Assembly: GCA_945952175.1 (NCBI GenBank) | Contig: CAMFHW010000035.1 | Location: forward strand, 1-15,362 | Source of the DNA: an uncultured Phenylobacterium sp. | Lineage (GTDB): Bacteria > Pseudomonadota > Alphaproteobacteria > Caulobacterales > Caulobacteraceae | Direction of reading: 5' to 3' | Length of the DNA: 15,362 nucleotides | Shown here: positions 6,902 through 12,822 of the stretch, one piece after another | Layout of the letters: every line of letters begins with the position of its first letter | How positions within the stretch are numbered: the first letter of the stretch is position 1 | Program-made: the position numbers and the translations under genes | Notes under the pieces: model-generated | Database searches by the model: none | What the model was told of the DNA's origin: nothing | The model's input: the letters and a program-made list of their open reading frames with translations, nothing else

Positions 6902-7693
6902 ATGGACGCCCATGTCGCCGGTCTGTTCCGTCATCCCGTGAAGGGGTTCACCCCGGAGCGGCTGAACCATGCCGACCTGACGGTGGGCCGCGAATTCCCC
7001 TGCGACCGGATGTTCGCCGTGGAAAACGGCCCCTCGGGTTTCGATCCCGCCGCGCCGGCCTGGATCTCCAAGCAGAAGTTCACCGTATTGGCCGCCATTC
7101 CGAAGGTGGCGGCGGCGCGCACCGCCTATGACGAAGCCAGCGGCGTGTTCCACGCCTCCGCCGAGGGTATGGCGCCGTTCGCGGGACGGCTGGCCGAGGC
7201 CGAGGGACGCGCGGCCCTCGAGGCCTGGCTGACCGGCCTGCTGGGCGAGGAGATCCGCGGCGAATTGAAAGTGGTGCAGGCGCCGGGACACCGGTTCATG
7301 GACCACCCGCAGGGCCACGTCTCGATCATCAACCTGGCCAGCGTGCGCGACCTGGAGGCCCGGCTGGGCCGCGAGATCGACCCGCTGCGCTTCCGCGCCA
7401 ATCTCTATGTGGAGGGTTGGCCCGCCTGGGTCGAGAACGGTTGGGTCGGGCGCGACCTGATGCTGGGTTTCGCCCGCGCCAAGGTGTTCAAACCGATCGT
7501 CCGCTGTGTCGCGACCCATGTGAACCCGGCCACCGCCGAGGTCGACATGGAGGTGGTGAAGGCCCTGTTCGACAACTATGGCCACATGCACTGCGGCATC
7601 TATGTGCACGTGACCGACGGCGGTCGGGTGAGCGTGGGCGACGCGGTGACCACGCCCCAGGACGAGGCGGCGGCGAAGGAGGCCACGGCATGA
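6902..7693 (+). CDS. MOSC-domain protein (molybdenum cofactor sulfurase C-terminal type)
   Basis: The product is 263 residues: an N-terminal beta-barrel MOSC_N part (MDAHVAGLFRHPVKGFTPER onward) followed by the MOSC domain. Family marks are HVSIINLASVRDLE (139-152), RFRANLYVEGWPAWVE (163-178) and the conserved cysteine C202 in VRCVATHVNPATAEVD. In family members such as mARC/YiiM/YcbX this cysteine holds the molybdenum cofactor or carries sulfur. This protein lacks the ferredoxin domain of YcbX, so it needs an external electron donor if it is a reductase. Known relatives reduce N-hydroxylated compounds; that role here is inferred. The ATG has no obvious Shine-Dalgarno. Its stop overlaps the prmC start (ATGA), implying translational coupling. 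Confidence 0.88.
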   Translation: MDAHVAGLFRHPVKGFTPERLNHADLTVGREFPCDRMFAVENGPSGFDPAAPAWISKQKFTVLAAIPKVAAARTAYDEASGVFHASAEGMAPFAGRLAEAEGRAALEAWLTGLLGEEIRGELKVVQAPGHRFMDHPQGHVSIINLASVRDLEARLGREIDPLRFRANLYVEGWPAWVENGWVGRDLMLGFARAKVFKPIVRCVATHVNPATAEVDMEVVKALFDNYGHMHCGIYVHVTDGGRVSVGDAVTTPQDEAAAKEATA

Positions 7694-8559
7694 GCCTGAA
7701 CCTGCTGCAGGCTTGGCAGACGGCCAAGGCGCGGCTGGAGGCCGCCGGCCTGGCGGGTCCGGTGATCGATGCGCGCCTGCTGGTCGAGGCGGCCGCCGAG
7801 GTGACCCGCGCCGACATCGTGGGCGACCCCTACCGGCCGCTGACCGCCGCGCAGGAGGCGACGCTCGAGGACTATCTGAGCCGGCGCGAACATCGCGAGC
7901 CGGTGGCCCACATCCTGGGCCGCAAGGGCTTCTGGAAGATCATGCTGTCGGTCAATCCGCACGTGCTGACGCCGCGGCCCGACACCGAGGTGATCGTCGA
8001 CCACGCGCTCAAAAGCTTCCCCGAGCAGATGGCGTTCCAGATCCTCGACCTGGGGGTGGGATCGGGTGCGATCCTCCTGTCGATCCTGGCCGAGCGGCCG
8101 GCGGCCAAGGGGCTGGGGATCGACGTCTCGGAAGAGGCCTTGGCGGTGGCGCGTGAAAACGCGGCCAATCTGGGCCTGGCCAACAAGGTGGCGCTGCTGC
8201 GCGGCGACTGGACCGCGGGCCTGGCCGACGAAAGCTTCGACCTGGTGGTGTCGAACCCCCCCTATATCGCGACCGGGGTGATCGAGACCCTTGAGCCCGA
8301 GGTGCGCGACCACGAGCCCCGCCTGGCCCTCGACGGCGGCGCCGACGGGCTGGACGCCTATCGGGTGCTGGCGCCGGAGATCCTGCGGGTGCTGAAGCCC
8401 GGCGGCATGTTCGCCGTCGAGATCGGCTACGACCAGAAGGCGCCGGTCGAGGCCCTGTTCCGCGAGGCCGGCGCGTCCGGCGTGCAGACCCTGCTCGACC
8501 TCGCCAACCGCGACCGTGTGGTCACCGGAACGAAAAACCCCTTGGAAAACCGGACCTGA
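7690..8559 (+). CDS. prmC: Release factor glutamine N5-methyltransferase
   Basis: PrmC (HemK) uses SAM to methylate the glutamine of the GGQ motif in RF1 and RF2, which speeds peptide release. The product is 289 residues, the normal length. The N-terminal helical domain (1-75) leads through the linker with EPVAHILGRKGFW (70-82) and LTPRPDTE to a Rossmann methyltransferase. The SAM loop is DLGVGSGAI (120-128); most relatives have DLGTGSG. The substrate-binding NPPY is at 189-192. The start is the ATG inside the ATGA overlap with the MOSC gene; an in-frame start at 7417 would lie inside that gene. In many bacteria prmC directly follows prfA; here it does not, though its substrate is encoded in the same window. 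Confidence 0.96.
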   Translation: MSLNLLQAWQTAKARLEAAGLAGPVIDARLLVEAAAEVTRADIVGDPYRPLTAAQEATLEDYLSRREHREPVAHILGRKGFWKIMLSVNPHVLTPRPDTEVIVDHALKSFPEQMAFQILDLGVGSGAILLSILAERPAAKGLGIDVSEEALAVARENAANLGLANKVALLRGDWTAGLADESFDLVVSNPPYIATGVIETLEPEVRDHEPRLALDGGADGLDAYRVLAPEILRVLKPGGMFAVEIGYDQKAPVEALFREAGASGVQTLLDLANRDRVVTGTKNPLENRT

Positions 8560-8810
8560 ATCGCTAGATCAGATTCCTGTCTCCACCCAATTCGTCGGTG
8601 CTTCAGGTTTCGGCCTCCTGACTTTCAGGACGCGAGGAACCGCTCCGACAGGCGCAGCGACCCACGTGTGGCGCGCGCCTCCAGTCAGGGCGGATGACGG
8701 GGAACATTTACGTTTTCAACACGGAAGCCGGACCCCATGTCCGGAACAGCCAAAAGGACAAGCCGCGCGCATAGGCCAAAGGCCGGCGCCGACGGAGCGG
8801 TTAGCAAAGA
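8560..8810 (+). promoter_or_regulatory. 251-bp leader region of the DUF4167 gene with small hairpins
   Basis: No frame here looks coding. Structure visible by eye: two GANTC sites, GAATC 8558-8562 and GATTC 8572-8576, which are also a 5-bp inverted repeat; a hairpin TCCTGA/TCAGGA (8616-8630); an alternative pairing of the same CCTGA with TCAGG at 8603-8607; and a hairpin CCGGAC/GTCCGG (8728-8744). It may hold the promoter and a long 5' UTR, but I cannot assign a -35/-10 pair or a known riboswitch. Confidence 0.4.
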
Positions 8811-9821
8811 ATGAGAGATTTCAAGGGTATGAAGCGCCAGCGCGGCCGCAATCGCGGCGGCGGCGGGGGCAAGCCGCAGCAGCAGAACGCCAACCGGGCG
8901 TTCGACTCGAACGGCCCCGAAGGCGTGAAGGTGCGAGGCAACGCCCAGCACGTCTTCGAGAAGTACCAGCAACTGGCGCGTGATGCGTCGTCGGCAGGGG
9001 ACCGCGTCCTCGCCGAGAACTATCTGCAGCACGCCGAGCACTATTTCCGGGTCGTGCGGGCCATGCAGCCCCAGAAGCCCGCCAGCGAGATTCTGGGCCG
9101 CGACAGCTTCTCCTCCGGGTTCGACATCGATTTCGAGGACGAGAGCGGCGCCCAGGCGGCGGCGGCGGCCGACGCCTTCGCCGAGGGCGAACAGCCCGAC
9201 GGCGAGCAGGCCGAGGCCCGGGGCGGCTGGGACCGCCAGCGCGACGACCGCCAACGCGACGACCGAGGCCCGCGCGACGACCGGCCGCGGGACCGGTTCC
9301 GCGACCGCGACGACCGCCAGCGCGACGATCGCGGTCCGCGCGAGGATCGCCAGCGTGACGACCGGCCGCGCGATCGCGATGACCGGCCGCGCGACGAGCG
9401 CCCGCGCGAGGACCGTCAACGGGACGACCGGGGCCCCCGCGAGGACCGGGGTCCGCGCGAGGATCGCCCGCGCGGCGAGCGCTTCGAAGGCGGCGGACGC
9501 CGCGACCGCTGGCGCGACCGTGACGACCGCTTCGAGCGCGGCGACCGCAATCGCGAGGACCGCCCCGAGCGGGATCCGCTGGCCGTGGTCGAGCCGCAGA
9601 GCGCGCCGCTGGTGGCCACCGAGGAACGCGCCTCGCCGGTGCTGCGCGACGACGACGGGGGCGAGAGCCACGCCCCGGCCTTTCTGAAGGCCCCGCGCGC
9701 CAAGCCGGCGCCGGCCGCCCCGGCCGAGACCGCCGAGGCCACCGCCGCCGAGGAAAAGCCCAAGCGCACCCGCCGCCGCGCCCCGCGCAGCTTCGAGGGC
9801 GGCGAAGGCGGCGAGGAGTAA
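8811..9821 (+). CDS. DUF4167 protein with a long Arg/Asp-rich disordered tract
   Basis: The product is 336 residues. Residues 1-22 are basic with an RGRNRGGGGG run, RGG-like and probably nucleic-acid-binding. Residues 27-100 are the conserved DUF4167 domain (NRAFDSNGPEGVKVRGNAQH, then YQQLARDAS, then RVLAENYLQHAEHYFRV). An acidic, alanine-rich stretch (107-137) leads into residues 141-255, built almost wholly of Asp, Arg, Pro and Gln in units such as DRQRDD and DRGPRED. The C-terminus is Ala/Pro-rich and ends with a basic KPKRTRRRAPR and an acidic tip. DUF4167 is alphaproteobacterial and often sits after prmC, as here. No function is established to my knowledge; an RNA- or ribosome-associated role is inferred from composition and context. 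ATG 8811 is used; residue 7 (MKRQRGRN) is a real alternative start, as many relatives begin there. Confidence 0.88.
   Translation: MRDFKGMKRQRGRNRGGGGGKPQQQNANRAFDSNGPEGVKVRGNAQHVFEKYQQLARDASSAGDRVLAENYLQHAEHYFRVVRAMQPQKPASEILGRDSFSSGFDIDFEDESGAQAAAAADAFAEGEQPDGEQAEARGGWDRQRDDRQRDDRGPRDDRPRDRFRDRDDRQRDDRGPREDRQRDDRPRDRDDRPRDERPREDRQRDDRGPREDRGPREDRPRGERFEGGGRRDRWRDRDDRFERGDRNREDRPERDPLAVVEPQSAPLVATEERASPVLRDDDGGESHAPAFLKAPRAKPAPAAPAETAEATAAEEKPKRTRRRAPRSFEGGEGGEE
9231..9575 (+). repeat. Imperfect tandem repeat encoding the Arg/Asp tract
   Basis: The DNA repeats units of about 12 to 24 bases built on GACCGCCAGCGCGACGACCG and variants, all in frame. The repeat encodes DRQRDDR, DRGPRED and DRPRDRD units. 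Copies differ at third and some second codon positions, so it is diverged rather than freshly amplified. Confidence 0.85.
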
Positions 9822-9836
9822 ATCGTCGAGTGACCT

Positions 9837-9864
9837 CCCTCCCCTTCATGGGGAGGGTTTCTCT
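9837..9864 (+). terminator. Rho-independent terminator of the DUF4167 gene
   Basis: CCCTCCCC (9837-9844) pairs with GGGGAGGG (9850-9857) around a 5-base loop, followed by TTTCTCT. It begins 15 bp after the stop codon. Confidence 0.8.
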
Positions 9865-9882
9865 CGAATAGGACGCACTCTT

Positions 9883-10017
9883 GCCTTCTCCCGCGGCGGG
9901 AGAAGGCGGCCTGCGAAGGCAGGCCGGATGAGGGGGCCTGCGGCCTATCCGGTAGACTCAGCGCGGCCCCTCACCCGACCGCGCTCTGCGGGGCCACCCT
10001 CTCCCGAGGGGAGAGGG
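9883..10017. repeat. Cluster of REP-like intergenic hairpins
   Basis: Three perfect hairpins lie close together: GCCTTCTCCCG/CGGGAGAAGGC (9883-9907), GGCCTGC/GCAGGCC (9908-9925) and CCCTCTCCC/GGGAGAGGG (9997-10017). Between them GGATGAGGGGGCC (about 9926-9938) can pair with GGCCCCTCACCC further on, so the whole block can fold as a branched structure. The wording (CTCTCCC, GGGAGAAGG, CCCTCACCC) is that of dispersed intergenic repeats common in alphaproteobacteria. It separates the convergent DUF4167 and receptor genes, and the last hairpin lies 8 bp from the receptor stop, where it could protect the mRNA 3' end. Confidence 0.7.
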
Positions 10018-10024
10018 AAACCGA

Positions 10025-12136
10025 TCAGAACGTCTTGCTGACGCCGACGAAGACGCCGCGGCGCGGGCCGTATTGCGGGGCGCCGACGCCGACGCCGGAG
10101 CCGTCGCGGATCAGGTACTTCTCGTCGAAGGCGTTGATCAGGTCGGCGCGGGCCGTGACGCCCTCCAGCAGGCCCTGCTCGAAGCCGTGGCTGACCGACA
10201 GGTTGACCTGGGTGTAGGGGGCGAGCTTGCCCCCATTGGGCACGTCGCCGTCCTTGCGCAGGCCCGAGCCGTAGAGCACGTCGCCGGCCACGCGGGTCGA
10301 GCCCCAGTGATAGGAGGCGCCGGCCGACCCGGTCCAGGTCTGGTCGTGGTCCACATAGATGAAGTGGTCGTGGATATAGGCCAGGTCCGCCGGGTCGAAA
10401 TTGAACTGGCTGGTGATGATGTCCTTACCCAGGGCCTTGGAGTAGGCCAGGTTCGCATAGGCCGACAGCGCGCCCTTGGCGTAGCCGGCGGTGAACTCGA
10501 CGCCATGGACCTTGCCGACCCGGTAGTTGAACGGGGTCAGGATGATCGGGGCGCCGAACTGGCCTTCGTCCAGCATGTTGTGGATCTGCTTCAGATAGCC
10601 GTCGATCCCGAAGGTGAAGTCGCCGAGCTTCTGCTCCGCGCCGACGTCGAAATAGTGGGTGCGCTCGGAATAGGGCTTGTCGTTCTGGGTCCCGGGCGCC
10701 TGGGCGGTGGTGCCGGCGAAGGCGGCGACGGTCTCCGAGGCCACCAGCTCGAACGGCGGCGGGGTGAAATAGCGGGCATAGCCGGCGTGCAGGGTGGTCC
10801 CGGCGTCGCCCTGCCAGACCAGGTTCACCCGCGGGCTGAGCTGATCCTCGTCACGGAAGGCGTGCAGGCGGTCGTAGCGCAGGCCGTAGTTCAGGGTGAG
10901 CTGGTCGGTGAGCTTCCACTCGTCCTGCAGGAAGAGCGAATAGGTCTGGGCGTCGCGGGTGGAATTGTCGCTGATCAGCAGCGGGACGTCGCTGGTCTGG
11001 TCGCCGGCGGCGTCGACCGGCAGGACCTGCGAGCGGGTCTTGGAGGTGGCCCGGTCGGCCTGGAGGATCACCCCGCCACGCAGGGTGTGGCCGTCGCTCA
11101 GATTGTAAACCCCTTCGGCCTGCAGGCCGACGGCGACGTCGCGCTTGCGGGCGTCCTGGGCGATGCCGGTGAACAGGATGTCGGCCGGAGCGTCGGGGCG
11201 GAAGGTCAGGCTGGAATAGCGGGCGAACAGCGAGACCTGGGCGGTCAGCTTCTCGGTGGTCTTCAGCCAGGTGCCGATGGCGAAGCTGGTGCCCTCGCGC
11301 TGGCGCTGGTCGAGATTGTCGCTGAGCGCGTCGGCGCGGCCGTTGACCGTCAGGCCCAGGTCCGGATGCACGCCGGCGACATTGGGGATCTCGAAGGTCT
11401 GCTGCGAAGTCCCGAGGATCAGGGAGACGCGGCTCGATTCGTCGATGATGTGGTCGAAATAGCCGAACACCTGACCCTGCTGGCTGTGGTCGTGCAGCGG
11501 GGTGGAGCGGCCGTCGGGGCTTTCGATGCCGAGGTCGGTATTGGTGTAGGTCGCCGACAGGAAGGCGGAGCTGGCGCCCCAGGTCCCGCCGTACTCGACC
11601 GAGGGGGTCACCACCCCGTGGCTGCCGCCATAGATCCCGGCCTCGCCGCCGGGCTTCAGGCCGCTCTTGGTGGTGATGTTGAGGATGCCGGCGGTGCGCA
11701 GGCCGTACTGGGCGGGAAGGGCGCCGGTGATCAGCTCGATGTTCGACGCCAGGCGCGGGCTGAGCGTCTGGCCGAAGCCGCTGAGGCCCTCGGGCAGGAT
11801 GACGTTGTTCAGCCGGTACTGCAGGTTGCCATGGTCGCCGCGCACGTGGAGCTGGCCGAAGCCGTCCTGGGAGACGCCGGGCGCCTGAAGGATGACCTGG
11901 TTCAACTGGGTGTTGGCGCCGCCCGGCAGGTTGGTGATGAACTGCTGGCCCATGGCGAAGGAGGTCGCGCCCAGCGAAGGCTCGATGGCCTGCAACGCCA
12001 TGTCGAGGCGATGGGCGGTGATCACCACCTCGGAGACGTCGGTCTGGCCGTCGGCGGCGTCCGCGGCGAGGGCGGGACTGGAGGCCGACGCCAGGATCGT
12101 GAGGCTGGCGGCGGCGAGCAGGATGGGCCTGGACAT
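10025..12136 (-). CDS. TonB-dependent receptor, probably Zur-controlled zinc uptake
   Basis: This is a complete 703-residue outer-membrane receptor. Residues 1-24 are a Sec signal peptide ending PALA. A TonB-box-like VSEVVITA is at 34-41. The plug (about 50-160) includes LHVRGDHGNLQYRLNNVILP and GLRTAGILNITTKSG. The 22-strand-type barrel ends in the terminal phenylalanine (VGVSKTF), the usual BAM signal. An AGGGG lies seven bases before the ATG. The gene is divergent from zur, with two Zur-type palindromes over its promoter, so zinc starvation should induce it. His/Asp clusters at 215-217 (HDH) and 589-598 (HDHFIYVDHD) could bind metal in loops, as in the zinc receptor ZnuD of Neisseria. Substrate is inferred from regulation and these clusters; a metallophore is the alternative. 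Confidence 0.92.
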   Translation of the reverse strand: MSRPILLAAASLTILASASSPALAADAADGQTDVSEVVITAHRLDMALQAIEPSLGATSFAMGQQFITNLPGGANTQLNQVILQAPGVSQDGFGQLHVRGDHGNLQYRLNNVILPEGLSGFGQTLSPRLASNIELITGALPAQYGLRTAGILNITTKSGLKPGGEAGIYGGSHGVVTPSVEYGGTWGASSAFLSATYTNTDLGIESPDGRSTPLHDHSQQGQVFGYFDHIIDESSRVSLILGTSQQTFEIPNVAGVHPDLGLTVNGRADALSDNLDQRQREGTSFAIGTWLKTTEKLTAQVSLFARYSSLTFRPDAPADILFTGIAQDARKRDVAVGLQAEGVYNLSDGHTLRGGVILQADRATSKTRSQVLPVDAAGDQTSDVPLLISDNSTRDAQTYSLFLQDEWKLTDQLTLNYGLRYDRLHAFRDEDQLSPRVNLVWQGDAGTTLHAGYARYFTPPPFELVASETVAAFAGTTAQAPGTQNDKPYSERTHYFDVGAEQKLGDFTFGIDGYLKQIHNMLDEGQFGAPIILTPFNYRVGKVHGVEFTAGYAKGALSAYANLAYSKALGKDIITSQFNFDPADLAYIHDHFIYVDHDQTWTGSAGASYHWGSTRVAGDVLYGSGLRKDGDVPNGGKLAPYTQVNLSVSHGFEQGLLEGVTARADLINAFDEKYLIRDGSGVGVGAPQYGPRRGVFVGVSKTF

Positions 12137-12148
12137 ATACGATCCCCT

Positions 12149-12175
12149 CAGAGGGCTTGTGGGGAGGGCCCTCTG
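12149..12175 (-). other. 5' UTR hairpin of the TonB-dependent receptor mRNA
   Basis: CAGAGGGC (12149-12156) and GCCCTCTG (12168-12175) are perfect 8-bp arms with an 11-base loop. On the receptor mRNA the stem ends directly before the AGGGG ribosome-binding site (12148-12144). It also shares two bases with the first Zur palindrome. It could affect translation or mRNA stability. Confidence 0.45.
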
Positions 12176-12188
12176 TTATGAAATAACA
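12174..12188. promoter_or_regulatory. Zur box 1
   Basis: TGTTATGAAATAACA is a perfect 6-3-6 inverted repeat. It matches the core of known Zur operators (TGTTATANTATAACA in E. coli and GTTATNNNATAAC-type sites in alphaproteobacteria). It lies downstream of the predicted receptor start point, where binding would block the polymerase. Confidence 0.85.
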
Positions 12189-12196
12189 CTCCCATG

Positions 12197-12211
12197 TGTT
12201 ATGAGATAACA
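12197..12211. promoter_or_regulatory. Zur box 2
   Basis: TGTTATGAGATAACA is a second perfect 6-3-6 repeat of the same core, with its centre 23 bp from that of box 1 (about two helical turns). It overlaps the predicted -10 and spacer of the receptor promoter. A further ATAAC follows at 12211-12215, giving an extra half-site. Confidence 0.85.
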
Positions 12212-12225
12212 TAACTGGGCGTCAA
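12198..12225 (-). promoter_or_regulatory. Predicted promoter of the TonB-dependent receptor
   Basis: On the minus strand TTGACG (12225-12220) is followed after 16 bases by CATAAC (12203-12198), a fair -35/-10 pair. Transcription would start near 12191. Zur box 2 covers the -10 and part of the spacer, and Zur box 1 lies at the start of the transcript. This is the expected layout for zinc-dependent repression. Confidence 0.5.
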
Positions 12226-12272
12226 GCGCGCCGAGGCCATATGTTGCGAGAAATCGCGGAGACGAGTAGCCA

Positions 12273-12761
12273 ATGCACATGGGAGCCGAGTGCCACCACG
12301 AGGACGGCGCGCATCCGGGCCTTTCCGGAGCCGATCTGGCCGTGGCCCTGGGCCACGCCGAGACCCGCTGCGCCCAGACCCAGGAGCGCCTCACCACGCC
12401 ACGCCGGCGGGTGCTGGAGCTGCTGCTCGAGGCCGACGCGCCGCTGAAGGCCTATGACCTGATCGCCGCCTTCGGGACCCATGGCGAACCGGCCAAGCCG
12501 CCCACCGTCTATCGCGCGCTGGAGTTCCTGGAGCGGCTGGGCTTCGCCCACAGGATCGAGAGCCTGAACGCCTATGTGCCCTGCCGGATCGATGCGGCGG
12601 GCCACCGGGCCGCCTTCCTGATCTGCGACTGCTGCGGGGCGGCCGAGGAGTTCGAGCCGGACTTCGAGGGCCAGCTCGCGGCCGCCGCCGCGTCCGGCTA
12701 CCAGGTCCGCGCCGTGACCCTGGAGGCCCGCGGCCTCTGCCCGGCCTGCCAACCCGGCTGA
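12273..12761 (+). CDS. zur: Zinc uptake regulator Zur (Fur family)
   Basis: Zur is a dimeric repressor that binds DNA when loaded with zinc. The product is 162 residues. The winged helix covers about 38-100 with TTPRRRVLELLLEADAPLKA and PPTVYRALEFLERLGF. The structural zinc site is C118/C121 and C156/C159. The sensor site of E. coli Zur (H77, C88, H96, E111) maps by spacing to H93, C104, H111 and E126; H111 is one residue closer than expected. NAYVPC is a Zur rather than Fur signature. The N-terminus has extra metal-type residues (C7, H8, H9, H14). The ATG at 12273 has GGAG eleven bases upstream; M3 is the alternative. It is divergent from the receptor across two Zur boxes, so autoregulation is likely. 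No znuABC genes are in the window. Confidence 0.93.
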   Translation: MHMGAECHHEDGAHPGLSGADLAVALGHAETRCAQTQERLTTPRRRVLELLLEADAPLKAYDLIAAFGTHGEPAKPPTVYRALEFLERLGFAHRIESLNAYVPCRIDAAGHRAAFLICDCCGAAEEFEPDFEGQLAAAAASGYQVRAVTLEARGLCPACQPG

Positions 12762-12766
12762 TCCCG

Positions 12767-12800
12767 AAAAGAAAACGGGCGGCGGATCACTCCGCCGCCC
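12767..12800 (-). terminator. Rho-independent terminator of the second TonB-dependent receptor
   Basis: GGGCGGCGGA (12777-12786) pairs perfectly with TCCGCCGCCC (12791-12800) around a 4-base loop. Read on the minus strand it is followed by GTTTTCTTTTC. It lies 22 bp past the receptor stop and 15 bp from the zur stop, and the T tract shows it serves the leftward transcript. Confidence 0.85.
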
Positions 12801-12822
12801 AGTTCGCGCCGTAACGCGGGGA

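Noticed and set aside
6809..7609. N-terminal extension fusing 267 residues to the YihY-like protein
   Set aside because: This stretch is antisense to the well-supported MOSC gene, and a TTG with a good Shine-Dalgarno starts the conserved protein.
9231..9575. CRISPR-like array
   Set aside because: Repeats are in-frame codon repeats of variable length without unique spacers, inside a supported coding sequence.
8685..9671. Minus-strand frame opposite the Arg/Asp repeat
   Set aside because: Antisense of the repeat gives hydrophobic Ala/Val/Leu runs that look membrane-like but simply complement the GAC/CGC codons.
10073..12181. 702-codon open frame on the plus strand opposite the first TonB-dependent receptor
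   Set aside because: It encodes low-complexity Val/Gly/Asp/Gln-rich sequence without any domain, mirrors the receptor codons, and is the usual antisense shadow in very GC-rich DNA.
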